The notes under the pieces were generated by a model. That model worked only from the letters and a program-made list of their open reading frames with translations, had not been told where the DNA came from and did no database searches. From Fluviicola sp. (lineage in GTDB: Bacteria > Bacteroidota > Bacteroidia > Flavobacteriales_D > Crocinitomicaceae), in NCBI GenBank assembly GCA_002734085.1, contig NVXV01000011.1:19079-83078 (forward strand): a stretch of 64,000 nucleotides of DNA, read 5' to 3'. Below are positions 51,462 through 59,398 of this stretch, in pieces (the stretch's first letter is position 1; each line of letters starts with the position of its first letter). The position numbers were made by a program, and so were the translations under genes.

Positions 51462-53669
51462 GTGAAATACTTGTGTTTTTTTCTGATTTTCAGCTATTCT
51501 TGCCTCACCGCATTTGGTCAGGATTTGGATAAAGAGCAAGAATATATTGATTCTTTAAATATCTTAATCAACAGTCCAAAATCTCATGATACAACAATTG
51601 TTAGCGCATATAAGTTGGTAGCAGAAATACTCTACTACTACAATCCAGATACAATATTTTCTATTTCAAAAAAGATTGAAACAATAATACTTGATAATAT
51701 TGATAAGTATGAATCACAAGAGGTTAAAAGAGTATTGAAAAAACACTTGGCAAATTCGTATAACAATTATGGTGTTTATTATTCTGATATTGGAGATGTT
51801 GAAAAATCGATGGTTTACTATTTCAAAAGTTTAGAGGTTAATGAAGAAATAGATTTTCTGGAGGGTCAAGGAGTTGCACTCAATAATATCGCCCACCAAT
51901 ATGAAAATCAAGGTGCAATATCTACTGCATTGCACTATTATAATAAAAGTTTAGCTATTCGCGAGAAAATTTCAGACGAAGCTGGAATTGCAATTTCACT
52001 TTTCAATATAGCATATATTTATACGACTCAGGGAGACATCTATAAAGCACTAGAATATTTTGAAAAAAGTTTGAAGATTGAAAAGGAGTTAGGTAGTGAA
52101 ATAGGAATAGCATTTTGCTTGAATAGTATCGGAGAAACCTATTTAAAACTCGATAGGCTAGAAGAATCAAAAAAATATATAGACAGCGCATATCAAATTA
52201 GAAAAACGTTGGGTGATGAATTTGGTATTGCACAGACGTTCGAAAATATGGCCGAAATTTATCTGGCTCAAAAAAAATATGACTCAGCTCTGGTTTACAT
52301 GCACAAAGCCTTAGATATTCGAGAAAAAGGAGGTGCTCTTAGAGATTTATGTTTTAATCTATTTAACATTGGTGGCGTTTATTTAAACAAAGGAGATTTA
52401 GATAATGCTTTAAAATATGCTGTGAGAAGCAAACAAATTGCAGAGGAAATACAATACCCAACCAGTATTCGAAATGTCTCGCTACTTCTCAGTGAAATTT
52501 ATGAAGCAAAGAGTGATACTAAACTAGCATTGTCTTATTATAAAACATATATTGACATGCGCGATAGTGTAAGAAATGAAAAAACGCAACGTGCAGCCAT
52601 TCAAAGAGAAGTTCAATACAATTACGAGCGAAAACTGGCAGCTGATAGTATTCGATATGAAAATGAAGCAATTATTAATGATGCATTAATCTCTAAGCAA
52701 AAAGCTGAGTTGCAGGTAAAGAGAAACCAGCAATACCTCCTATTTGGAGGATTATCATTGTCATTTATCTTTTTAGCATTTCTATATAATAGATTTAGGG
52801 TTATTCGAAAACAAAAGGGCATAATTGAGATTCAGCGCGAATCATCTGAAATGCAACGTCAGGTAGTTGAAGATAAGAATAAGGAAATAACAGATAGTAT
52901 TAACTATGCGAAGCGCATACAAGAAGCGATCTTGCCTTCCAAGCAAGTGCTTATCGAAAATTTGAAGAAGGGATTTGTGGTTTTCAAGCCTAAAGACGTT
53001 GTGAGTGGTGATTTTTACTGGCTCGAAAAAGCAAATGGATACATATTCTTTGCTGCTGCCGATTGTACGGGTCACGGGGTACCTGGAGCAATGGTAAGCG
53101 TAATCTGCTCTAATGCATTATCAAAAGGAGTCTTAGAAGAAGGTTTGACAGATACTGGGAAATTATTAGATCGCGTCAGAGAATTAGTAGCTGATCGCCT
53201 CAACAAAAATGGGGAGAAAGTAAACGATGGAATGGATATTTCCCTTTTGGCCATAAAAGAGGATGAAAGAAATGCTGATTCTACAACTATAAAATGGTCA
53301 GGCGCAAACAATGGTATTTGGATAATTCGAGATGAAACGAAAACATTGGAGCAAATAAATGCGGATAAGCAACCTGTAGGTGTCTATGAAGTCTCTAATA
53401 ACTTCACAACGCACCACGTTGAAATTAAAAAGAACGATAAGCTCTATTTGTTTACAGACGGGTTTTCTGATCAGTTTGGCGGAGAGTATTTGCCTGAAAT
53501 GAGACCTGGTGGTAAGAAATTTAAAAGTGCAAATTTTAAAAAATTATTGCTTAAAATACAGGATAAGCAAATGGATCAACAAAAATTAATTATTGAAAAC
53601 ACTTTTGAAGAGTGGAAAGGCTCACTTGAACAAGTTGATGATGTTTGTATTATTGGCATCCGTTTTTAG
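51462..53669 (+). CDS. TPR sensor protein with SpoIIE/PP2C serine phosphatase domain
   Basis: 735 residues from GTG 51462. Signal peptide (MKYLCFFLIFSYSCLTAFGQ), periplasmic TPR array (~95-380, repeats such as ALHYYNKSLAIREKISDEAG and ALEYFEKSLKIEKELGSEIG), one membrane helix (~425-445) and a cytosolic coiled coil. The C-terminal SpoIIE phosphatase (~480-735) holds the metal-binding Asp motifs VVSGDFYWLEKA, AADCTGHGVPGAMVS, DGMDISLLAI and LFTDGFSDQFGG. This layout is common in Bacteroidota. It probably dephosphorylates an anti-anti-sigma-type protein after an extracytoplasmic signal. Monocistronic. Confidence 0.94.
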   Translation: MKYLCFFLIFSYSCLTAFGQDLDKEQEYIDSLNILINSPKSHDTTIVSAYKLVAEILYYYNPDTIFSISKKIETIILDNIDKYESQEVKRVLKKHLANSYNNYGVYYSDIGDVEKSMVYYFKSLEVNEEIDFLEGQGVALNNIAHQYENQGAISTALHYYNKSLAIREKISDEAGIAISLFNIAYIYTTQGDIYKALEYFEKSLKIEKELGSEIGIAFCLNSIGETYLKLDRLEESKKYIDSAYQIRKTLGDEFGIAQTFENMAEIYLAQKKYDSALVYMHKALDIREKGGALRDLCFNLFNIGGVYLNKGDLDNALKYAVRSKQIAEEIQYPTSIRNVSLLLSEIYEAKSDTKLALSYYKTYIDMRDSVRNEKTQRAAIQREVQYNYERKLAADSIRYENEAIINDALISKQKAELQVKRNQQYLLFGGLSLSFIFLAFLYNRFRVIRKQKGIIEIQRESSEMQRQVVEDKNKEITDSINYAKRIQEAILPSKQVLIENLKKGFVVFKPKDVVSGDFYWLEKANGYIFFAAADCTGHGVPGAMVSVICSNALSKGVLEEGLTDTGKLLDRVRELVADRLNKNGEKVNDGMDISLLAIKEDERNADSTTIKWSGANNGIWIIRDETKTLEQINADKQPVGVYEVSNNFTTHHVEIKKNDKLYLFTDGFSDQFGGEYLPEMRPGGKKFKSANFKKLLLKIQDKQMDQQKLIIENTFEEWKGSLEQVDDVCIIGIRF

Positions 53670-53679
53670 CCCTAACTAT

Positions 53680-53838
53680 TTATTTGCGAACTAATGGAGA
53701 TGTCATCTTTGTCTTTACTTCTTTAGGATTTATAAAACCATTCATTGTACCGAGTCTCGTGAATACTTCATCGAAACTTCTTCTACTAAACCGTTTACTT
53801 TTTGTCCAAGGTGGAACTTTGTTTACTTTAGTTTTCAT
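53680..53838 (-). CDS. Small basic protein (52 aa)
   Basis: A 52-codon frame from ATG 53838 to TAA 53680 on the minus strand, missed by length-limited searches. The product is strongly basic (VPPWTKSKRFSRRSFDEVF, then INPKEVKTKMTSPLVRK) with Trp, Phe and Arg residues like small DNA- or RNA-binding or membrane-active peptides. It fills a ~275-bp gap between the SpoIIE gene and a membrane protein gene; the codon use looks protein-like. The promoter (CAACTTTG ~40 bp upstream) is weak. Function unknown. Confidence 0.45.
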   Translation of the reverse strand: MKTKVNKVPPWTKSKRFSRRSFDEVFTRLGTMNGFINPKEVKTKMTSPLVRK

Positions 53839-53945
53839 AACTTTTGTTTTGATCTAAGTTAAACAAGAATAGTTCCAAAGTTGGTGATGATTGATTAAAC
53901 GGACATGAATAGCTCGTAAAAACAATGATTTATTGTGTGAAGTAT

Positions 53946-54521
53946 CTATTTTGAAGTTTCAACTATAAGAACAGCCATTTGACTGTTTAATCCCATGATT
54001 GGAGTAGCTGTAACAATAATACTCTCGTTAGCTTCAGAAATCACATCTTTGGCAAGAAGCAGAGTTTCATTTTGAAATGTCATACTCTCATCTTTTTTAT
54101 TTGTACTCATTTCAATGTTGCCATTTTTGTGATTAACGAGCATGATTTTAGATATCTGTTTATTTTTAATCATTTGGAGAAAGTACTGATTGACTTGGTC
54201 TTTATTTTCATCAATAAGCTCACTACGTACAGCAAGTGCAAGTGTACTTGTAATCATTTCTGCTTTTTCATGAACCATACTGTCCATGAGTTTATTGTGA
54301 TTGATATTTAATTGTTCAATTTTAGCTTGGTACTCTTTTTCTAGATTATTCTTCCCTATCACGCCCCAAACTACTGCAATTACAATACCTAGAAGAAGGA
54401 GTAAGTTCAAGAAGTGCTTTTTCCAAAAAGGTGTTTTGGTTTGTTCGGCTTTTAGAGAAGAACTGCTTGAAGCGGTTTTCTCTGTATTTGATTTTTCGGG
54501 TGTGTTATCTTTATTATTCAT
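53946..54521 (-). CDS. Single-pass membrane protein with periplasmic sensor-like domain
   Basis: 191 residues. A Ser/Lys/Thr-rich cytoplasmic N-terminus (~1-30), one membrane helix (HFLNLLLLLGIVIAVVWGVI), a short coiled coil and a C-terminal domain resembling a small PAS/cache fold (KIMLVNHKNGNIEMSTNKKD, IIVTATPIMGLNSQMAVLIV). There is no kinase, cyclase or methyl-accepting output on the protein, so any signal must pass to another partner. Its start lies 8 bp after the META lipoprotein stop, so both are likely one transcript. Family not recognised. Confidence 0.7.
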   Translation of the reverse strand: MNNKDNTPEKSNTEKTASSSSSLKAEQTKTPFWKKHFLNLLLLLGIVIAVVWGVIGKNNLEKEYQAKIEQLNINHNKLMDSMVHEKAEMITSTLALAVRSELIDENKDQVNQYFLQMIKNKQISKIMLVNHKNGNIEMSTNKKDESMTFQNETLLLAKDVISEANESIIVTATPIMGLNSQMAVLIVETSK

Positions 54522-54529
54522 ATTGGTGT

Positions 54530-55312
54530 TTAATCTACTTTTCTCAATGTTATTGAACCTTCTTTAGTTGCAAGAATGAGTGTTGTTCCTTTAAGCGTAT
54601 AAATAATTGGTCCTTTTCTCAATATGTTAAGTATCTTGTTTTCGATATCAGATAATTCTGCGCAATACATTTTTGTTGATGAAAGTGGCTCAATATACAT
54701 TTTATTATATTCAAAACGCATCATTCCGTTTACTTGGTTGCATCCTGCAAACCCCGAAAACTGTTTGTTTTGAAGGTTTATTTCAAAATGAGGGATGTCC
54801 TTAGGAAACTTTGCAGGATTGAGTTCCTCATCATTGATTTGTTTAACAGCCCAAATGTCATGAAGTTTCGGATTTCCTCGATAAAATCCGCAACCAGAAA
54901 AGTCTGTACCGTTTTTATCTTTCTCCAAACGATACATAATATCAACGCGTTTACCGTTTTCCTCGCAGTCTACAATGTCAATACTTACTCTAACAACTTC
55001 AGTTCCATTAGAGGAGTATAAACTGACAACATCTGCACCTTGTGCAACAGACTTTTTCTCTACTTTACCTACATAGCTAATGTTATTTGATTTACTCGTA
55101 AAGAATAAATCACCATCAAATTGAACAGACAATTTCCAGTCGTCTGCAGAAGCGTAAAAATCAACTAAATTCTCTGATGGATGTTCAATCATTTCTGAAT
55201 TATTTGGATTGTCTGTCGTTTCAGTTTGTTCCTCCTTTGTCTCTTTGCTGTTTCCGCAAGATATTAAACTGAATAATACAGATGCAAAAACAAAAAATTT
55301 TATTCTCTTCAT
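54530..55312 (-). CDS. META-domain lipoprotein
   Basis: 260 residues. Signal and lipobox LISC (Cys ~19). A first beta domain (~50-150; VDFYASADDWKLSVQFDG) precedes a META (HslJ-like) domain (~160-260; FSGFAGCNQVNGMMRFE, LSSTKMYCAELSDIENKIL, TLILATKEGSITLRK). The META domain is found on heat-shock-induced envelope proteins and may help resist antibiotics; the mechanism is unknown. Together with the sensor-like protein 8 bp downstream it forms a small envelope operon. Confidence 0.85.
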   Translation of the reverse strand: MKRIKFFVFASVLFSLISCGNSKETKEEQTETTDNPNNSEMIEHPSENLVDFYASADDWKLSVQFDGDLFFTSKSNNISYVGKVEKKSVAQGADVVSLYSSNGTEVVRVSIDIVDCEENGKRVDIMYRLEKDKNGTDFSGCGFYRGNPKLHDIWAVKQINDEELNPAKFPKDIPHFEINLQNKQFSGFAGCNQVNGMMRFEYNKMYIEPLSSTKMYCAELSDIENKILNILRKGPIIYTLKGTTLILATKEGSITLRKVD

Positions 55313-55331
55313 TTTGTATAATTTCTAATGA

Positions 55332-56339
55332 CTAAATATAGTTATTTTTATTAAGGTTGAGCCACTCCAAAGTTGAGTTTGAAAAAATATCTTCAACAAC
55401 CTCTCCTGAAAGATCGCTATCTTCAATGAATTTACCAATTTCTAAGTCTCCGAGAGGGAATGGGTAGTCAGAGCCTAAACAGATTCTTTTACTCCCTTGC
55501 ATTTTAAGGATATACTTTAATAGATCGATATCGTGGGTAATACAATCAACCCAAAATTTACCAAGATATTCTCTAGGATTAACATCATTATCAATAGCAA
55601 CAAGGTCTGGTCTACAGTTAAAACCGTGTTCAACACGGCCTAAAGTCGGAAGAAAAGAGCCGCCAGCATGAGAAAAGCAAATGCGCAAATTGGGTAATTT
55701 TTCTAAAACTCCGCTAAAAATAAGTGAACATGCTGCACGAGAAGTTTCTGCCGGCATACCAACGAGCCAAGGGAGCCAATATTTTCGCATATCGTCAAAC
55801 CCCATCATTTGCCAGGGATGTATCATTATAGCTAAACCTAATCGTTCACATGCTTGAAAAATTGGGAAAAACTTCTCTTCACTTAAATTTTCATTATTGA
55901 TATTAGAGCCAATTTGTATTCCAACTAAGCCTATTTCTTTAATTCTTTCTAATTCTTGTATTGCCTTTTCAGGGTCTTGCATAGGAATGGTTCCCAAACC
56001 AATATAATTCTTTGGGTAACGATGTACTAAATCTGCGATATGATCATTTAAAAAACGACTAATTTCTAATCCATCTTCAGGTTTTGCCCAATAACTAAAC
56101 ATCACAGGAATGGTACAAACTACCTGTACTTGTGTTTGATGTTTTTCGTAGTCTTTAATACGAACATCTTCATCCCAACAATTTTCCTTGATAGTACGGA
56201 AGAATTTACCGCCTTGCATCATGTCTGCTTTACCATCATCACGATGATCTAAGAATATAAAGTCTCCATATCCGAATTTCTTTGTCCAATCTGGTAAGTT
56301 CTTAGGTATAATATGGGTATGCATGTCAATTTTAAGCAT
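55332..56339 (-). CDS. ACMSD-like metal-dependent amidohydrolase/decarboxylase
   Basis: 335 residues, the normal size for 2-amino-3-carboxymuconate-6-semialdehyde decarboxylase. Metal ligands DMHTHIIP (His7, His9), IHPWQ, CFSHAGG and GSDYPFPLGD, plus the Arg/Asn loop (PRIHRYPKN-type LVHRYPKNYIGLGTIPMQ). It acts on kynurenine-pathway intermediates, decarboxylating ACMS in tryptophan catabolism. No other kynurenine genes lie in the window. Solitary gene upstream of a 2OG oxygenase. Confidence 0.93.
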   Translation of the reverse strand: MLKIDMHTHIIPKNLPDWTKKFGYGDFIFLDHRDDGKADMMQGGKFFRTIKENCWDEDVRIKDYEKHQTQVQVVCTIPVMFSYWAKPEDGLEISRFLNDHIADLVHRYPKNYIGLGTIPMQDPEKAIQELERIKEIGLVGIQIGSNINNENLSEEKFFPIFQACERLGLAIMIHPWQMMGFDDMRKYWLPWLVGMPAETSRAACSLIFSGVLEKLPNLRICFSHAGGSFLPTLGRVEHGFNCRPDLVAIDNDVNPREYLGKFWVDCITHDIDLLKYILKMQGSKRICLGSDYPFPLGDLEIGKFIEDSDLSGEVVEDIFSNSTLEWLNLNKNNYI

Positions 56340-56553
56340 CGGCTTTAACGTTTTTTTTGTTATAGCCGTGAAGATACCAATTATTTTTAAAAATGACGGG
56401 GATATTTAACCGCACTTGTACTGAGCTTAAGCTGAAGTAAAGTTTGCAAAACGATGCACCGAGTTTGCCGAGGTGAAGGCGCCAAGTGCGCAAAGAAATT
56501 TTCAGAACGGTATTATTGGAATAGGTTTCTTTGTCTTTGTAAGTAGCAATCAA
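56340..56553. other. Spacer with degenerate repeat-like text
   Basis: Between two minus-strand genes. It contains CTTGTACTGAGCTTAAGCTG (a near palindrome around GCTTAAGC) and phrases like GCGCCAAGTGCGCAAAGAAA, common in intergenic Bacteroidota DNA. A 73-codon frame here has no motif and is discounted. Confidence 0.35.
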
Positions 56554-57180
56554 TCAGGGGCTAACCGTAATTAAAGGACTCGGTTGATAGAGCATCCATC
56601 CAGTGACGCTTTTTCTTGGCTTATTTGTGGGAAGGACTTCATGATATAATACATCGCTTCTAAAAAGAATACATCTATTTTCTAAAGGCGCAATGATATT
56701 TTCTTCTTTTCCTTCTGGATAAATCTTTAATTCTCCACCATCTCCATTGTGCCAGTTCTCATTTAGGTAGATAATCATAGATATCATCCGATTGTTTCTA
56801 CCTTTGAATTGATCTAAATGTTTCTTATAAAATGATCCTTCTGGGTAAAGAGCGAGGTGAAATTCGTAATCTGAAAGGCTCAAAAAACAAAAGCGATTAA
56901 TCATTGACTTAACTTCATCTAATACTTCAAAAAGCCAGAGATCTTGTTCATCCCTTGATTTATCCAGCCAATAGGTATAATCTCCACGAATTTCATTGAT
57001 TACTTTGGAATCCCCTGTTGCACCAATGGCAGCTTTATCCAACTTGTCTTGATTTTCTTTTTGACTGAAATAAGATTTCAAATTTGATAAGACTTCAAAG
57101 GATAAAAAGTTGTCCATTACGACATAATCAAATTGGGATAATGTATCCATACGATTTTCCCAAATATTTTGTTCTTCCAT
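56554..57180 (-). CDS. 2-oxoglutarate/Fe(II)-dependent oxygenase (prolyl-hydroxylase-like)
   Basis: 208 residues. Iron ligands His121 and Asp123 (KKHLDQF) and His180 (VLYHEVL); 2-oxoglutarate anchor Arg189 (RKSVTGW). ALYPEGSFYKKHLDQF and MIIYLNENWHNGDGGEL are typical of the PHD/EGL-9 subgroup that hydroxylates proline in proteins. No signal peptide. Oxygen-dependent hydroxylation of a cytosolic substrate is inferred; targets known for relatives include ribosomal and elongation-factor prolines. Confidence 0.92.
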   Translation of the reverse strand: MEEQNIWENRMDTLSQFDYVVMDNFLSFEVLSNLKSYFSQKENQDKLDKAAIGATGDSKVINEIRGDYTYWLDKSRDEQDLWLFEVLDEVKSMINRFCFLSLSDYEFHLALYPEGSFYKKHLDQFKGRNNRMISMIIYLNENWHNGDGGELKIYPEGKEENIIAPLENRCILFRSDVLYHEVLPTNKPRKSVTGWMLYQPSPLITVSP

Positions 57181-57228
57181 TTACAATATAAAAGTGGTGT
57201 AAATATAAGCTATTCTTATGATAAGTCT

Positions 57229-57236
57229 TATTTTTG
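57229..57236 (+). promoter_or_regulatory. Putative promoter of the lipoprotein-nnr operon
   Basis: TATTTTTG fits TAnnTTTG and lies 20 bp before ATG 57257, downstream of the alternative ATG 57218. Confidence 0.45.
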
Positions 57237-57256
57237 TTAAAACCAAAAAAGGTGTT

Positions 57257-57667
57257 ATGAGAAACTACATTTTCTTACTAGGTCTATTCTTTTTCGCAAG
57301 TTGTGGAGGTGGAGAGTCAAATTCAAATAAAAATGAAATTGCTGATTATCTAACATCTGGTAAGTGGAAAGTAGTTGAGTTTGATGGGAAAGAAAAAAAG
57401 TTTAGTAAAGGAATTGTTTTTTCAAAAGATAAGCAGTTTTTTAATTTAGATTCTCAGGGCCGAATAATACCTACTCAAAATAAAATAGTGTTTGATTTGA
57501 GTAATGATACACTCAGAATTATTGACTTTAATATTGAACCTAGGTTTCTCAAGAAAAGAGGTACACTAGCTTTTAGTATTAAAGAGGTTGATGAAAGTAG
57601 TATGATTCTAAAATCTCTTTACCCAGACTCAACAAGCACATATAAATTGAAAAATGAAGAGCTATAA
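57257..57667 (+). CDS. Lipocalin-like lipoprotein
   Basis: 136 residues from ATG 57257. Lipobox FFASC (Cys ~15) after a hydrophobic signal. The domain starts with YLTSGKWKVVEFDGKEKKFS, like many Bacteroidota lipocalin-like domains (W-x-V opening), with strands to the end. It may bind a small hydrophobic ligand. It precedes the NAD(P)HX repair gene by 3 bp and is likely cotranscribed. Confidence 0.72.
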   Translation: MRNYIFLLGLFFFASCGGGESNSNKNEIADYLTSGKWKVVEFDGKEKKFSKGIVFSKDKQFFNLDSQGRIIPTQNKIVFDLSNDTLRIIDFNIEPRFLKKRGTLAFSIKEVDESSMILKSLYPDSTSTYKLKNEEL

Positions 57668-57670
57668 TTC

Positions 57671-59185
57671 ATGATTGGAATTCTAAGTGCAGAAAATCAA
57701 AGAAATTTAGATGGGTTCACAATTGAAAATGAACCAATATCAAGTGTGAATTTAATGGAGCGAGCAGCTGTTAAATGCTTTGAATGGTTGCTTAATAACT
57801 ATAACTCTAAAAGTAGTATCTCTATTTTTTGTGGGCCAGGGAATAATGGGGGGGATGGATTGGTTATAGCCAGGCATTTACATGAATCCAATTTTAACGT
57901 AAACTGTTTTGTTGTAGCTTTTTCTAAAAACTTTTCTGATGAGTTCATAGTAAATAAAAAGCGCTTGGAATCAGTAGGAGTGAAGTCAATTATTCTTGAT
58001 GAAGAGAAGGACTTAGACCAACTAAAACCTAATGACATCATTATTGAAGCTGTTTTTGGTACAGGGTTATCTCGGCCTGCTGAGGGATTTGCAAAAACTG
58101 CAATAGAGAAAATAAACAGTTTGAATGCAGAAGTGGTTTCAGTTGATATCCCATCTGGAATGTATTGTAATGATTTGCATGATTCGAATGATGTAATGAT
58201 TAAAGCAACACATACATTGACATTCCAAGCTCCTAAATTGAATTTTTTCTTTCCAGAAACGGGCAATAATGTTGGTGAACTCCATGTTTTAGACATCGGA
58301 CTCCTACAGGATAAAATCTCAGATTTCAAGGTCGATAAATATATGCTGACTAAGGAATCTATTGGGAAGCTGATTAAAAAGCGCAATACCTTTTCGCACA
58401 AAGGTACTTATGGTCATGCTCAGGTAATTGCTGGCAGCAGAGGTAAGATGGGAGCAGCGATACTTTCTTCAAGTGCGGCATTAAAAACAGGAGCTGGATT
58501 AGTTACTGTTAACACCCCTCAATGTGGAATAGATATTCTTCAATCAACTATACCTGAGGTTATGGTATTACCGAACGAAGGAAGTAATGAACTTGAAGGA
58601 AATTTTAATCTTATCGGAGATACAATTGGGATTGGTCCAGGGGTAGGTTTAGGAGAGAGTACAGTTTCATTTTTAAAGAATGTGATAGAGAAAATGGAAA
58701 AACCTATAGTAATTGACGCGGATGCTTTAAATATTTTAGCTTCTAATCAAAGGTTGTTAACTAGTATTCCTGAAGGTAGTATTTTAACTCCACATCCAAA
58801 GGAGTTCGAACGTTTAGTAGGTAGTTTTTCAAATAGCTACGAACGTCTAGAAAAACAAATAGAGTTCTCTAAGAAGCATAAGGTAATTGTCGTTTTAAAG
58901 GATGCGAGAACTCAAATTTCTGACACTGATGGTGTATGCTATTTTTCAGCAGTCGGTAACCCTGGTATGGCGACTGGCGGTTCAGGTGATGTTTTGACAG
59001 GAGTTTTAACTGGTTTACTCGCTCAAAAATACAAGCCAATCGAAGCAGCGCAATTGGGTGTCTATCTACATGGTACTGCTGGAGATTTAGCGGCGGAACT
59101 TCATGGACAACAGTCTTTAGTTGCTTCCGACTTGATCGAGATGATCGGGAAGAGTTATGGAGAGCTTAGTTGTAGTGATTTGTAG
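57671..59185 (+). CDS. nnr: Bifunctional NAD(P)H-hydrate epimerase / dehydratase
   Basis: 504 residues. The N-terminal YjeF_N epimerase (~1-215) has IFCGPGNNGGDGLVIARHL and VVSVDIPSGMYCND. The C-terminal ribokinase-like dehydratase (~225-504) has AGSRGKMGAAILSSSAALKT, LTPHPKEFERL and the catalytic SGD loop AVGNPGMATGGSGDVLTG. Together they repair hydrated NADH and NADPH, using ADP or ATP in the dehydratase. The full length matches the fused family. It lies 3 bp after the lipoprotein gene. Confidence 0.96.
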   Translation: MIGILSAENQRNLDGFTIENEPISSVNLMERAAVKCFEWLLNNYNSKSSISIFCGPGNNGGDGLVIARHLHESNFNVNCFVVAFSKNFSDEFIVNKKRLESVGVKSIILDEEKDLDQLKPNDIIIEAVFGTGLSRPAEGFAKTAIEKINSLNAEVVSVDIPSGMYCNDLHDSNDVMIKATHTLTFQAPKLNFFFPETGNNVGELHVLDIGLLQDKISDFKVDKYMLTKESIGKLIKKRNTFSHKGTYGHAQVIAGSRGKMGAAILSSSAALKTGAGLVTVNTPQCGIDILQSTIPEVMVLPNEGSNELEGNFNLIGDTIGIGPGVGLGESTVSFLKNVIEKMEKPIVIDADALNILASNQRLLTSIPEGSILTPHPKEFERLVGSFSNSYERLEKQIEFSKKHKVIVVLKDARTQISDTDGVCYFSAVGNPGMATGGSGDVLTGVLTGLLAQKYKPIEAAQLGVYLHGTAGDLAAELHGQQSLVASDLIEMIGKSYGELSCSDL

Positions 59186-59353
59186 AGTTTTTAGCACAGA
59201 GAACACAAATAATCACAGAGTTAGTTCTCCGTGTAATTCTGTAAACCCCAAAGTGAACCTACGCCATCCCCAAGAAACCCTATAAAAACTCCGCGAACCT
59301 CTGTGCAACCTCTACGAAACTCTGGACCTATAACTCTAAGCACCTTAACGAAT
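59186..59353. other. Spacer with CACAGAG/CTCTGTG-type degenerate repeats
   Basis: After the nnr stop: AGCACAGAGAACACAAATAA, CTCCGCGAACCTCTGTGCAA, CTCTACGAAACTCTGG and similar phrases. It resembles 45788-45829. It reads as decayed repeat text; no ORF or RNA recognised. Confidence 0.4.
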
Positions 59354-59388
59354 CTTATACAACTGTATCAAAGCCGTACTCAAAAACA
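59354..59388 (-). repeat. 35-bp direct repeat, copy 1 (displaced ATPase 3' end)
   Basis: Identical over all 35 bp to 63567-63601. On the minus strand it begins right after the barrel-gene stop and encodes, in the ATPase frame, FLSTALIQLYK, then IR and stop. It is a copy of the C-terminal end of the P-type ATPase, left behind on the far side of the sigma operon. Confidence 0.85.
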
Positions 59389-59398
59389 AAATCAGTAT

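Noticed and set aside
53645..53857. 70-codon plus-strand frame after the SpoIIE gene
   Set aside because: Opposite the better minus-strand 52-codon frame; low-complexity hydrophobic product.
56332..56553. 73-codon frame before the ACMSD-like gene
   Set aside because: No motif; consists of repeat-like spacer text.
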